Assembly: GCA_016808115.1 (NCBI GenBank)
Contig: JAEQBH010003859.1
Coordinates: 1-64,000 of the forward strand
Direction: 5' to 3'
DNA from: Tetrastigma voinierianum
Taxonomy: Eukaryota > Streptophyta > Magnoliopsida > Vitales > Vitaceae
DNA: 64,000 nt
In this document: one piece after another, positions 24,120 through 37,040 of the stretch
Layout of the letters: every line of letters begins with the position of its first letter
How positions within the stretch are numbered: the first letter of the stretch is position 1
The notes under the pieces: model-generated
Told to the model about the DNA's origin: nothing
Seen by the model: the letters and a program-made list of their open reading frames with translations, nothing else
Databases searched by the model: none
Program-made: the position numbers and the translations under genes

Positions 24120-25760
24120 ATATTAAACAACGCACCTTCATCCTCAAATAGGAAAGGATAGGTGGCTCGCATCGTGTCCTCAAGTTCCCAAGTTGCCTCC
24201 TCCATTCCTCGGTGTTGCCACAACACTTTCACTAGCCTCACGGTCTTACGTCGTAAAACCTAATTCCATTTATCAAAGATCTTACTAGTCCCTCCTCCCA
24301 TTATCTTGTATCAGCACTAAATCTCTCCTAATCCACTATGTAGATCTGAAACTCTTGGGACATGGGATCTTGGAACACCTCATGGACACGATAAGACTCG
24401 GTGGTAGCCCGACCGATATGCAAGCTGTGCCCGCCCCTCTCTAGTATCTCGAGGGCTCGATATACCTCGGCTAACTTCCCGCAAACTGTGAATCGATCCT
24501 CTCTTAGGCATGCATGAGAAGATGTGATCCTCAGGCACAGAGGTCAGGCGCAGTCACATTAGTAGCTCTTCGCTACGAGGCGGGTGGGGCGACCTTCGAA
24601 TCAAACTCACCTTCTCAAAGATGTCTTCAATTAGATCCGGACCAGTGATGGAACTCTCTCCCACCTCAGATCCCGACAAATCGAGGATGTGTGGCCTCCC
24701 ATATAAGCTTTTGATGGGGTGCCATCCAGTGGCAATCTTATTGTTGGCGAATTTCCCACTTGGGGGTGGCGCTCCTCCTAGCTACCCAGATCCGAGGACA
24801 CATGCTCGTAGCATGTCCTCTAGCTCTATATGGTTATACAGTGACCTTCATCCTAGGATAAAAGTAGGTGCTCATCTTCAGCTATCCTGTGGCGCGGAAA
24901 CTCTTCCAAAGTGTGTCGTAAACACAGGATCCTTGTCAGATCTGATGGACATTGGTACACCATGTAATGGGACAATCTCCCGAATATCTAGCAAATTGCA
25001 GAATTTCTTGGGTCTTGAAGGTCATCAGCATTGCTAGAAAATGTCTGCGGGTTAGTGATCAGACCCTTATCGCATCTGACATCATGTCTGGTGTGGGCGA
25101 CAGAGTGAGTGAGTCCATCGTGATGTGCTCACTTCACGCTCTGCTACCTCAATAGCTAAAGTAGCGCTATGGCGGCTTGATGTTAAGCCTTAGCACAGCG
25201 CGACCACGTGAGGCATCATTGAACCATTCCAGCGCGTGTCGCTTCATTATACGCTCCGATATCTGCAGCGACGAAGATCTCGATACATCTTAGGTACCAC
25301 ACAGATTGCCTGATAAAAGCGGTGATGGAACTCGAAGGATCCTCTCGAATCGGTCAGGGAACCACGACTGTCCTGCGAGTAATATAGGCTTAAGCGAGTC
25401 GGTCATCACCCTGCCGTATCATGTCTGCAATTGTTAGTGGCGAGTGGTCTGAAGTCCATCACGACGGTGCTCACACCTTCCCTCCACTACCTCTGTGCGT
25501 GATAGCCATAACATCTTCGGTGGCGGACTTGACCTGTGCGACATGTGTGAGACATCGTCGAAGCAAAAATCTCAGCGTGTAAACTTTATTAAAGCTCCCG
25601 ATGTGCGCGGCGAAGATCTTAGTACATCTTCGCCGCCGTGCACATGAAACAAAAAAGCGATTAGAACCGGGAGGAATCTTCTCTCCAGTCCTCTGTCAGG
25701 GAACCACGACCCATCCCTATCTTGAAGACTACCATACGTGTGGATGGCCGACCTTCGTCA
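24120..25760 (-). pseudogene. F1-II integrase, degenerate, with duplicated N-terminal segment
   Basis: Aligns with 48990-50690 of copy III. The segment that encodes the zinc finger and core start appears twice, with blocks near 25050 and 25392, the same duplication as in the other F1 copies. No frame longer than about 85 codons corresponds to the real protein. Confidence 0.7.
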
Positions 25761-25779
25761 CGTCTGCAGTGTACTGGTC

Positions 25780-27140
25780 ACGATGGATGATATCTACGAT
25801 GCTACCCGTGAGACTTCAATCCTCTACTTTCGATAGGGATGGCGTATACGGATCCCCATGAGTACCACAGGCGATCCTTGTATTGCAGCTTAAACTGTCC
25901 CACAGTCTCGAGCATCTACCACTCTTGGGAAAACTACACTAGCTAGTACTCCTTGTGACTTCCGACTGAGTGCATCAGCCACTACATTTGCCTTACCCGG
26001 ATGGTAATGCAAAGTGAAGTATAATTTTCTCGAATACTCATCCGTCGCCTTGCCTCATGTTGAGACCGTGTGAAAATATACTTCAGACTCTTATGGTCTT
26101 AAATACCTGTTGCTCACACACCACAGTAGTGGCACCGTCTTTAGAAGCGAACAATGATTTGTCAACTCCGGATCATGTGTAGGAGTAATTAAATCATGGA
26201 TTCTTTATGTGGTGTCTGGAACCATAGCCTCTGACCCTCTCGGATTGCATCAAGACACTTCGATCTTGTCCCCAGAGCATCACGACCTTTGTGTACCTCA
26301 TCGCGTATAGGATTATCAGAATAGGAGTGAAGTAAACCTCCTTTTCAACTCTTGGAATGCCTTCTCTGGTCATCCCACTCGAAACTTGACTAAAATTAAA
26401 TCTAGTCATAGAGTCTTTGCTAATGGGAGAAATCCTCGATAAACCTCACATGTGCCACGCGATCCTAAACGTATCTCGAAGATTAACCCGACCTCTCCCG
26501 ACTTCGCAAAGCCTCGACCTTAGGTCTCTTGACACTGAAGCGGAAGCACGACGTGTCCACGAGAATTTCTGATGGCTTGAATTCACATTTGCTAAACTTG
26601 GCATACGACCGTTGGTCCTTGAGTGCTTGGAGAACAATCCGCAAATGATCCTCATGCTCCTCCTCGGTAGGGAGTAGATGAGATGTCGTCGACAAAGACC
26701 GACAAAGCGATCGAATAGGGTTGAGGCTGCCCTATCGTAGAGATCCGTGAATCTGTGGCGCATTAAATCGACAGAAGAGGCATCATTGTGAACTCCCGAG
26801 GAAATGCTATGCGGCGTCTGCTTGCCGTCTTAGGATATCGACCTCCACTAACTCTCATCGATGGTATCCGTGTGAAGATCACATCTTAGGTAGACACCGT
26901 GCCTCTGTTGATCACCACTGATTCATCGATCCTCGGTAAGGGATCTTGGAGTTCTTTATCTGTAGCTTCTATTATTTGTCGACTAATCAATGCACGGTCG
27001 AAGGGGTCTTGTCCTTCTTTTATAAGCGACAGGGCGTCCCATGGTGAAGTGCTCGGTCTAATAAAACTCTTATCATGATTCTTGCGGTTGGACCTTGAGT
27101 TCTTGCAATAGGTGCCATCCTATGAGGAGTCATAGAAATA
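25780..27140 (-). pseudogene. F1-II reverse transcriptase and RNase H, degenerate
   Basis: Nucleotide homology to RT/RNase H of copies I, III and IV in the same order. The catalytic region is at about 26640-26720, but indels move the DD-containing frame (pieces read LCRRHLIYS). A minus piece at 26483-26695 keeps EEHEDHLRIVLQALKDQRSYAKFSKCEF, the usual sequence after the catalytic site. Confidence 0.75.
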
Positions 27141-27469
27141 GGCGACGTACCGAGGGTGTAATAACTTTTCGATAACAAAGTCTATATCATGCAGAGAGGC
27201 AATCCCAATAGCTCATCTGGAAAGACATCCTCATACTCGCAAACCACCCAAGGTAGTTTCAAATCCTGTCTCACCTCGTCCTCGGCGGAGCGCTGACCCA
27301 TGTTGTCCCCCTCCATCACAGGTCATGCGGTTTGGGGTAAGAATCATGTTTATCCTTGAAAAGTCACCACGAATACCGCGGAGTGTGGCAGGCGGAGTAA
27401 TCCTCTGCTATCACGATCAATGGCGACTTGATGTGCGTTAACGATCCATGCTAAGAATGACATCAAAAT

Positions 27470-28460
27470 CTATTATCCGCATTGCAGTCGGTGGCGAATC
27501 CTTGAGATCTCTAACTCAAAATCCGGAGTATATCAGTCGATCCTCACCTTAGTCCCTGAGGAGAACTCATGTAACTGACTCTTCAGGTCTCCACCTCCCT
27601 AAGCTGACGTCCACACTGAATCACGTGACAAAATAATGTGATGCAGTCAAACAATATCTTTGCTTATTATGCGGGATAACAAAAAAACATACCCATTGTA
27701 TCGGTGATCTGCCGAGTTAGGTTTGTGGCTAAATCTAGGCACGGAAGTCTTGGCCTGCGACCCGTGCAGCTAATATGGGCCAGTCTGAAATGGTAGGTGC
27801 TTGTTCGGCACCACAGGGCCGATATTGTTTCCCACGGCCTATGTTGGGGTGGGAGGAGGAACAAGCTGCGTGCATGCAAGTCCCACTTGTGATTGGGCAC
27901 ATGGTATCCTATAATACGGGATTCCGCCTCTGAGGGTAATCTCGCTTCATACGTCCAGGCTGATGGCAATGGAAACACGTTCTCTGCCCTGATTGGCTAG
28001 GAGCCCTGAAGTGTGTCTCACCCTTGAATGATTGACCTTGGCCTTAGCCCTGATAGCTGCGACCTCGTCCCTGAGGTCCTCGGGGCATAGCAGTCTTCTG
28101 CCTCTTTCCCGAACTAGAAGAAGATTGATTCTCCTTCCTCTTAGTACTAGCACCCATATCCCGGATGCTCCGTGTGTCATCTACTTATCTTCCAATGGCC
28201 AAGGATGTCTTGACCATCCTCCTCCCATGTATGTTGGAGGATGATATGCTTAAACCCACAGAGGTTGCTCTCATCCGCATGGCAAACCGTTGCTTAGTCA
28301 GATGGGTGTTGCGTATCGGCTCTCGCTGCCTGATAATGCAATGGCTTCTGGCCTTTATAGCCTCACATAAAGGCCTGTGGGCCAAACACATGTGGTGGTT
28401 GACTATTTTCCCGTGAACGACCTCTACGTCCTTGCCCTCGACTTGCCATCTACACAAGTT
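27470..28460 (-). pseudogene. F1-II protease and gag, degenerate
   Basis: Protease blocks at 27470-27765 match copy III, but the DSGA codons are damaged (the plus-strand CACCAGAATC of copy III is shortened). Gag with the linker and the CCHC region lies at 27770-28460. The frame at 27947-28180 lies mostly in a shifted phase of gag. Confidence 0.7.
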
Positions 28461-28830
28461 AAGATAGCAATTTGAGATTTCTCTCTTTCATTTATCACAT
28501 TAATGGTATAATGCGAACACTAATAAATAACCATTCCTACGTAATCATGTGCTTATTAGTTTTTACCTAAGGTTACGTTTGCTAACACTAGTGTTCTCGA
28601 TTTCTATATGCATATCATGCATATATTCTACCATTCTAATACCTCTCATGGAACATATTAGAACATAAAAAGAAATCAATGCACACAATGTCGTTTTCTA
28701 CACTAAATTCGCTAATCACAGGTATTTGTATCACAACTCTTTTGTCCTCAAATGCAGCGACGATAGCTAAAAACAACATGGATACCCCCAGGGCTCCACA
28801 GGTAGTCGTTTACCTATTTCGCGATACCAA

Positions 28831-30170
28831 TTTGACGCCCCCGAGATCTGGGGTCAGTTAACAACCGCACAACCCACACCTGGAATTATGTGGATTTGGT
28901 GACGATACCACATTGTTGTGTCTATTTATCGGGATCATGTTTTCACAAAATCAAGCGAGAGTCTCTTTGTTTTAGGGAGCTCCACCCCAAACATACAACC
29001 TATATAACGATGTAATCCTGCTCCCATCCAGGAGTCTCAGCAGAGTAGTATTATTGACACTTCAGGGTCCATCTGTCATATCTTGCAATATACATCCTTC
29101 ACAGGGACATTCATTCACATTTAAATCTAAAATATATGAAAATAAAACAAATAATTACGAGTCACATGAAATTCGGTTTAACCTTCTTACCATAATTACA
29201 TGCAGAACTATTTATACTGATAATCCAAGCGAATTTTATAAAAATCATTTTATACAAAACGCATTTACAAAAATGTTACTCAAGGCCTATGTTGGCCTCC
29301 TTACATAATCACGGCACTTTGTCGGGCCATTTGTCTCGCATGCATTCCTTGTGCACGAAAGGGGTCCCACCATTTGCGTGGCGATGCCCGGTAAATTCTC
29401 CTGGGGCTACTCCCACCTAAAATGCACGTACAGTAGCAGCCATAGAAAGTCAATCACATTCCCATATAAATAATGCAATTACATATGGAATATTGCGTGT
29501 CATGCATGAGATGAGACTCCTCATGCCCATAAACCAGTCTTTGGCCAGACTCCTCACACATGCGGATCACGGTGAAAACTAGTCGTGGTGTTTCACCCAG
29601 TGGCTCAAACCAAATGAATGACCCTCGAATGTTTATTCAGTTTTACGAATCCATGTTTGCAGGTTAAGCGATTTTCGGGGTCTGCATTAGGCTTTGAGCG
29701 GCTTTTCAGATACTTTCGCGAACTTTCATCGTTGGATACATATGTCTGCCTCATCTTCACCCAAACACAAGAAATTTATTATTATTATTATTTTATACAA
29801 CCGTGAGTTTCGATTTTAGACGTTGTCCCATTTCCGAGCTCACCACACATTCGCTAAGAATGGTGAATGACATTACCATGCACCCACACCCGACTCAACG
29901 CGATGTGATCGTGCTTATGAAATGCAATCATGCCATTTCATACGATGTCATGCTACATGCACAATTTATAAATTCCGGATAATTATATTTCTACATATAA
30001 TTTAGTTTATATGATTTATATTAATACATCAAGCAAGTATATATAAACATGATTTTTACACACAATAGCATGTTATTTATTTTTCCAACAATAACACCCA
30101 AAATGGCCCAAATCTCGGACCGACATAAACAGGGCACCTCTCGGTCCCTTCACGGCCATGAACCATTTTT
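28831..30170 (-). repeat. F1 gypsy 5' LTR, copy II, truncated
   Basis: Starts like the other F1 LTRs and runs for 1.34 kb to ...CCATGAACCATTTTTGG, where the copia sequence begins. The last 0.9 kb of the LTR, including the CT tract, is missing. The same break is at 55223 in unit 3. Confidence 0.85.
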
Positions 30171-30559
30171 GGATGTCAAGACAACCTTTCTAAATGGAGA
30201 ATTGGATGAAGAGATCTACATGGAGTAGCTTGAGGGTTTTTTTGCTCCGGGATAAGAAAGTCAGTAGATTGGTGAAATCATTGTATGGGCTAAAACAAGC
30301 ACCAAAAATGATCTGAAGGGCAGAATATGTCATTATGTTTGTCGTAGATGACATGCTTAATGTAAATAGTAAGATGATTACATCTCACCCAAGAACATAA
30401 TGAATTAAAGGTTTGGCATGAACAGGACTGACGATGTTATATTAGGAATAAAAATCGAAAAACATCAAATGGACCCATTCTAGCACAAGGTATTCTTCAT
30501 AGACACCTCGGATGTGGAAGTTTAGGTACGCTACATGGAATTATGGGGCCAATTCTCTA
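30171..30559 (+). pseudogene. Copia reverse transcriptase fragment, unit 2
   Basis: The plus strand reads DVKTTFLNGELDEEIYME, the start of the conserved Ty1/copia RT domain, then an in-frame TAG where the family has Gln. Further on are a decayed YGLKQAPK block and VVDDML, the YVDD-type catalytic site (first residue changed). The 5' part of the element is missing because of the break with the F1 LTR; the 3' part is interrupted by F2. It is shorter than its duplicate at 55224 because of an internal deletion. Confidence 0.85.
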
Positions 30560-30564
30560 GAGCT
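30560..30564. other. Target-site duplication of F2-B, left copy
   Basis: AGAGC directly before the F2 LTR, repeated at 39790-39794 directly after the other LTR. Confidence 0.85.
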
Positions 30565-32521
30565 ATGACGCCCCAAAACCCGGGGGTCCGTTAACTACCC
30601 GTCAGCCAGCGAGAGCTTATTTCGTGAATGTCGGGTGGCCTGACATCTCGTAGAAATTGGGCGAGTCTCCTTTGTGCGGGGGCTCTGCCCAGATACAACT
30701 TTGTAATAAACACATCGAACAATTCGATATATCATCACGAGTAAGCGGCATGGGCCCATGCGCAGTACTCATAACCAATATCTGTAAAACATGCCAACTA
30801 TGCCCAATAGTTATAGAGTTAATAATTTACTCTATATAACACATATATCAAAATTAGAGAATTCTAATACATGTATAAAATCATCAAAGCCACAACTTGG
30901 CTTTCTTCACAACCTTAGTCTCTAGGATGAGCCGTCCCCTCGCACGCTCTGCAGCTGCTGTAAATAATATCCTCGACAGGGAGCCAAACATCTTCCCGGT
31001 AGATGGAGATCATACTAAGTGGGCTACTCTCCACTAAGTGCGTACAATGTTCCAAAATAAACACACATTGAGCAAATGCATGATCCTTTCTTGAATGTTT
31101 AACTCGTCCCTCTCGTGCCCAGAGTCCTGCCAGACTCACTCACACTCCTTTAAGCCTCGTATGAATTATTATTTGTTTGTGAATGACCCTCAGTGTATAT
31201 ATATCAATTGGTTCGTCTCCAATGATTGATATTATTTGTGGACTACTATCAAATGTATATGTCAATTGGGTCGTCTCAGATGATTGATATTTTTCTTTGA
31301 AGTATGGATTTAGCCTCAGATCATTTTTAGTTTTAGACAACCCTCAGACATTTTCTCTAGACTCATCTCATGCACTCCTCCTATAGTCCTAGAAGATTGT
31401 TCGGTGCATATGGAATGCATGTATGCGGTCCCGTCTGATCCCAATTCACATGTAAATATATAAACATGCATATATTTACAAAATTCAATTCGCCTGATCA
31501 TGTCATGTAAATTCTCATTTCATACATCAAAATTAGCTCAACTTATTAATGATCAAAACCACGAGCAATTTAGCCCGAATCACTTTCGATCAAACACATT
31601 TTCAACCAAGAAATATATTTTGAGAACAACATTTCGGGAATAGTAGAGCCTACGGTTACTATTCTGAAAAATCCTAATCATCGGTTCACTTAGTGAACCG
31701 CGTATCACGGCCATTCAGGCCTCATCGAGCATGATACATGATTTATCTGATATTTCCAAATTTAACCTTGTCGGTAGAGTAGCGTCACAGTTTGCTCGAT
31801 AGTGTTCAAAATTCATATCAATTCGGTCCCAGGTTTGAGGCCGTCGAAGCGACCTCACGGCCTCATTCGGCTCAAACATTCGCAAAGTACTTAAGAAGGA
31901 ATAAAACCCAGAAGTAGGGAGAAACCCCTACCTCGAGGTTTATCTAAGCTCAGCAAATCCCATTCCTGCAGCGAAGCCCTCTCCACAAGTAAACGACTTT
32001 CCTTCTTGTCCGAAGGCCTTAGCAGTTGGATCATTTCTGAATCTAGAAGTATGCGTTCTCTCTCAGAAAAATCGCCATTTCATTACGCCTTTTTTCTCTT
32101 CCCCAATTCCCGTTTGGCCTTTGAATTTGTGGGAGACAAACACTGTTGTAATTTTGTCTTTTGTGTCATAAGCAATTCCACCTAATACCAATTGTGTCAT
32201 GTTTTTTCGGTTTGACATTGACACTATCTCTGCAGATCCGTTTCATCATTTTCTCATGCCACTTATGGCGCAATTACTTGTTATATGTGTTCGTCGCATG
32301 AAAATCGTTTTCTGACACGACGCGATGCCTCGAAAAATGAGTCAACTCATTATCTTGGAATTTTAAATTCGACGTCTTCATTGAATTTGCGAGGGCGATT
32401 CAACGATTGAAATCGTTTGCGTCATCAGATCCGAAGAATAAATTCCGGTTTTGTCCAAATAACAGTATAGTAAGAAATTACGATTTTGCCATTTTCGAAG
32501 TGAAATTTCTCGAGTCTTACA
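30565..32521 (-). repeat. F2-B 3' LTR
   Basis: Starts TATGACGCCCC and ends CTCGAGTCTTACA, homologous along its length to 37811-39789. Hairpin and TATA-like sequence at 31451-31480. The following TTCTCCTC is a degenerate PPT on the minus strand. Confidence 0.85.
31451..31480. repeat. Conserved hairpin in F2-B 3' LTR
   Basis: TGTAAATATAT and ATATATTTACA arms, loop AAACATGC, about 1.05 kb downstream of the LTR start on the transcribed minus strand. The arm and loop contain TTTATATATT, a TATA-like sequence. Confidence 0.75.
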
Positions 32522-32639
32522 TTCTCCTCAGCAGAAATGAATTTCGATCGAAATTCTGGACAATTACAATCACTCACATGCATATCTGCGTGCACTCTAC
32601 CATGCATGTAAACAGTCATTTAAATCTTAAATGACTAAA

Positions 32640-33450
32640 CCATATACCTTCATGCTAAGCGAAGGGATAGGTGGCCGCATTGTGTTGCCGTGCTCCATAC
32701 GTGGGCTCTCGCTCGTGATCATATAGTACCCTCACTAGCCTCACGGTCTTGCGTCGCAAAACCTGATCACGACTATCCAAAATGCTGCTGGTCCCTCTCG
32801 AGGTCAGTAGTGTCGACCTCAATCTGCTCCCGATCCATCACGTGAAGTGGATCAGGTATACTTAGGGCGTGGAGACGTGAAATACCTCGTGGACACCTGA
32901 CATGCTGGGCGGTAACGCCAACTGATATGCTACGGTGCCTATCCTCTCGAGTATCTCAAAGGCAGATGAATCTACCATGATAACTTCCCACATTCTTGAA
33001 CGACCCTCCCCTCTTAGCATCACCTTTAGAGGCACGATCTGACCTCGAACTCTAAGGGTTGACGTCGCACATCTACATAACTCTTCTGCCGGCTCTAAGC
33101 CATGAGAAGACGCTGTCGTATCAAGCTCACCTTCTCGGAGGTATCTCTAATCAAATCAGGACCCGTGATAGAGCTCTCTCCCACCTCGGTCCAACATAAA
33201 GGTGACCTACATGGCCTCCCATACAATGCCTCATATGGCACCATCTGTATACTCGCCTGATAACTATTATTGTAGGCGAATTTTTCATTAATTGCTCCTC
33301 TACCCTTAATACCAGGACATATGCTCGCGACGTGTCCTCTAACACTGTATATAATTCACCTGACGTGTAACCTACCACGACCTTACTTTGTGTTTTAAGC
33401 ATGACCTTTGAGGTCACCAATCGCCTAATCCAATGGACTGTCAACTGGTC
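32640..33450 (-). pseudogene. F2-B integrase C-terminal part, degenerate
   Basis: In shifting minus frames the sequence encodes the AYNNSYQASIQMVPYEALYG block that follows the integrase catalytic glutamate region in Tekay-like elements, then GPDLIRDTSEKV, a KRGKL..FIGPFEIL block and the HEVFHVS motif. This order is the normal integrase C-terminal half. The catalytic aspartate part is not found upstream of it. Confidence 0.75.
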
Positions 33451-33459
33451 ATGCCGTGA

Positions 33460-34640
33460 ATATTGTCAAGTATATAGAGGCGCTAGGCTCAGCGACACCC
33501 AAATGCAATTTCCAAAGGGTATCTAGAATCTCAGTCAGCTCAGACTCACTATCGACCATTTCTAAGTCTAAATGATAACATTGTGTTTCATCTTGATTAA
33601 CGTAACTCTTCGACACGCCGGGCTGCCCAAAATTCACCACGAAATTTAAGGGTATCTCTCGGTCTCTGCACCTTAACTCCGAGATTCTCACCTTAGAGAT
33701 TAACGACCGCACCTTTCTGACACGCCCAGATTGCTGCCCCGTTTCTGAATCGAACTATGAGTCTTCATTGGGCGTGATCTGAGCAAACTCAACCACACTC
33801 ACGAGTGGTGAATAACCATCTTTGTGCACCCACACGACTCGTGCGATGTTCTGTGCACGACGCGTAATGCCATATTGTGACACCACATCCGGGGGTCCAC
33901 CATGGCAAATCTCGGAGATCTCTACGCTCATAATCCCGGAGCCTATCAGGTCAGCTTTCTACATCCTAGGGAAGAAAATCATTTTCAAACCTGCAAGGCC
34001 TGCCTCTAAGCCTAAATCCAAGGCCGTGTCGGTTATGACAACCAGGCTAAGGTCCCAATTATTGACAACTGATGGTTGTCGACTTCATCCGTATCGAGCG
34101 ACATCAATAACGTAAATTACCTGCAAGGTCCACCACGCTTTTCTTTGTGACTCATTTTGTCCTGACTTGAGCCAATACTGCGGCCCCTCACCTTTATCGT
34201 ATTCTTGGAATTGCTTGTATAACACTTGAAGCGAAAGCTGGTTCTCGACCGTCTTAGGGTGTGGAGGAATGACAAGCCTCTCTCTGTCTCTGACTAATTG
34301 GGGTGCGTTGTCCGAGAATCTAGGATCCTGTCTGCGGGGCGATCCCGGAGTCTCATGCCCGATCCACGGCCACACAGTGCGAACTTCGTGTGAAGCGAAG
34401 TCATACGCCTCTTCCTCGAACTAGAAGAAGAGGCGATCCTCCCTCTTCTTCACGAGCAGCGCATCAGAGAGTGCTCCCGATCATCGTGATCTCTGCATGG
34501 TGGTAGTCCCGACCATAGTCATAACTAGTAGGCGAAATCACGATCTGCCTGGATGGATAACTTGACCCATTCTCGAATTTCACCTTGTAATACCCGGCCC
34601 GATCCGAAACTACGTATCTCGAAGATTGACATTCCAGTCT
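33460..34640 (-). other. F2-B unassigned internal segment
   Basis: About 1.2 kb in the place of RNase H and the integrase N-terminus. A minus frame at 33449-33712 is open for 87 codons. A serine/arginine patch near 34420-34440 looks like a gag linker. The stretch 33795-33880 resembles part of the F1 LTR (compare 29850-29940). No domain can be named. Confidence 0.5.
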
Positions 34641-35340
34641 CTCCTAACTAAATGCACCTCGACCTTCTAGGTCGATTGACACTCGCAGTGCGACACCCAC
34701 GTGTCCACACAAATACCCTCGATAATTTAAAACTCATGACTTCTTGAACTTAGCGTACATTTGATGGTCTCTCGATAGCGTAACCCTGATCCTCAGTGAT
34801 ACTCATGCTCCCACTCTTGCGGGAGTAGATCAAAATGTCATCCATGAAGCTACGACAAAGCTTGATCTAGATAGGGTTGGAATACCACATGCATGAGATC
34901 GTAGATCTTTGTTGGTGCATTCGTCAATCCAAAAGAGGCATCAGTAAACTCAAAGTGCCCATAGCGCGTCTACTTGTCTTAGGGATATCATATCCCTAAC
35001 CCTTAGTGATGGTAACTAGTGCGAAGGTCACATGCCAAGTAGACTCGCGCTCCTCTGTGTCGAACAAATCGTCGATCCTCGGTAATGGAGTGCAGATTCT
35101 TGGAATGTAACGAGTTGATTGTCTATAGTCGATCTGATTGAGTGTCTTTTCCTTCTTCTTCGCAAATAGAATCGGAGCGCCCCATGGTGAAGTGGTCGAT
35201 CGGTCTAATGAACCTCTTATCCAGTAACTCCTGTAGCTGGACTCTGAGTTCCTGCAACTCAACCGGTGCCATCCTATGTGGAGTCATAGAGATGGGTGAA
35301 GTACCAGGGTGTAATTCGATACCGAAGTCTACTACCCTTT
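34640..35340 (-). pseudogene. F2-B reverse transcriptase, degenerate
   Basis: The N-terminal RT region is well kept in a frame at 35123-35581: EYVDVFPDELPRLPPQR, IELHPGTSPISMTPHRMAPVELQELRVQLQELLDKRFIRP, which is the standard entry into Ty3/gypsy RT. A second frame at 34996-35262 gives WGAPILFAKKKE and IDYRQ. The catalytic region near 34820-34860 is frameshifted. Confidence 0.85.
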
Positions 35341-36030
35341 GTGGAGGTAGTCTAGGTAGCTCATCTGGAAAAACATCCACATACTCGCATACTACTCGAG
35401 GTAGATCTAAGTCTGGTCTCTCCTCGTCCTCCCGGGGTAAGAGCTCTTCGCCAACCACTATTGTCACGACACTTGGACTCGTATACTGTCTGGGCAAAAT
35501 GTCATGTTTGTCCCCCACAGAAATCTGCTGCTGAAGTATATCATACGTGTGATGGCCTCCTATAAACAAGTTGATAAGCAATCCTATAAGTGTCGGCCCG
35601 ATCCATCTTTAGGATGACATCGAACTACGACATGTCCACTATGAGTAGAGTCCGAGAGATCTCATTTCATGTGCATGACATGTCATTTACTATTCTGTAC
35701 AATCAGGGAGAGCTTCGCATCTGAACCTCTAAGGTCAGGGTCCTTGCCCATTTCTACAATATTTGGGCCTCGCTCCTAGTGAACCTGGTAATGTAATCTG
35801 GTAGTGTCAGTGAGTTTCATAACCTCTAACACCTTCTCAATCTATTATGAACCTGCAGGTTACTAGGATCTTCTGTCTACTGCTAAACCAGCTGTCACGA
35901 TGCGGTACGCGTCTCTCACGGCCTCAGCGGGCACAGCATCAAATGCGGTGGTGTCACGACCCGGTACCGCAGCGTGGGCGCCTCCCGTCCTCGTCCCTTA
36001 ACTAGCCATCTCGTATTTCCGATGTAGCAA
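35340..36030 (-). pseudogene. F2-B protease/gag remnants, degenerate
   Basis: The linker between protease and RT is readable (SVVTIVVGEELLPREDEERPDLDLP). The distal protease block (FDVIL.MD-like) lies near 35590-35650, but the DSGA catalytic block is not found. The remainder to about 36030 is gag-like by position only. Confidence 0.5.
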
Positions 36031-36994
36031 GAATCATTTAATTTTCATTTCGGTCTAACTAGCAATGCACATGCCAATTACTAATAGACTTGACAACCAT
36101 GAGCGGCGGATTTGTTTCCTAAGTGGCGCTAAATTCCAGCCACTCACTTCATTTATTTCACCTAAATTCTAAGCTTTCTTGTTCGTTTCAATATCAAATC
36201 CTAAGGTCATAGTTACTAACCTCGGCATTCACCCATTTTACTATACACATTACACCATGCATATGTATTATAGTTTCCCTCATATGTAGCGCAATCACAA
36301 TTTCAAATGGTAGTTAAATATCGATACCCCGGTGAGGCATAAACACGACCCAGAGACACTAATCATACGCAAATTAGTGTATACATTATCCTTTGCATTT
36401 ACGGGTAATATGAGAGCGATCAAATTTACATTTAAAATATTGTTTTCAACAAAATTTTATTTTCGAAAATTTTATTTTTGAAAATTTATTTTGAAAATTT
36501 TGTCAAATTATATTTTGATTTGATTTGATTTTATTTAATTTAATAATTTTTTTTTCGACCAATTTTGTGATGAAACGGTGTTCATGAGCCCAGGGTTCAC
36601 AAACAATGTCCAAAAAATTGACTCGAAATGGGGTCGCCCGGGTCAAATAGGCTAAGTGCACCAAGTGCGCGACCACAGCCAACGGCATGCCGAGCTGCGG
36701 CGCTGGCTCGTGCCGCGTGCCCGCTCCTTGGCGCCCCGGTGCCTGCAACGCGCGCGGTTTGTATTGTATTAATTTGCCTCTTTGTTTCTATTTGCCTTAG
36801 TCACAATACATAACCTTGCACACCTCTTCTCTTGCAATACAATCCCACCTCTCTTGCATCGAGCGGCTTTATATCTGTCTGATGCACTTTCTTTACTTGT
36901 CTGATTAGGCGATAGCTCAAATCATTTATGCACCAAATTTATTATGTGTATTATTTTTTGTTTCTTTTTTTTTTTCATTTCAATCTTTGGAAGA

Positions 36995-37038
<44 letters not shown>

Positions 37039-37040
37039 TA

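Larger units (their letters stand above)
24015..28830 (-). mobile_element. F1 gypsy internal region, copy II
   Basis: Minus-strand internal region of about 4.8 kb with the same order as copy III: integrase C-terminus and core to about 25760, RNase H 25780-26500, RT 26500-27140, protease 27470-27765, gag 27770-28460, leader 28460-28820, primer site 28821-28829 (GCGATACCA on the plus strand). All frames are broken. Confidence 0.85.

Noticed and set aside
36628..36813. GC-rich alanine/arginine open frames in the F2 leader (also 11146-11461)
   Set aside because: Frames differ between copies A and B and lie in an untranslated leader; composition explains them.
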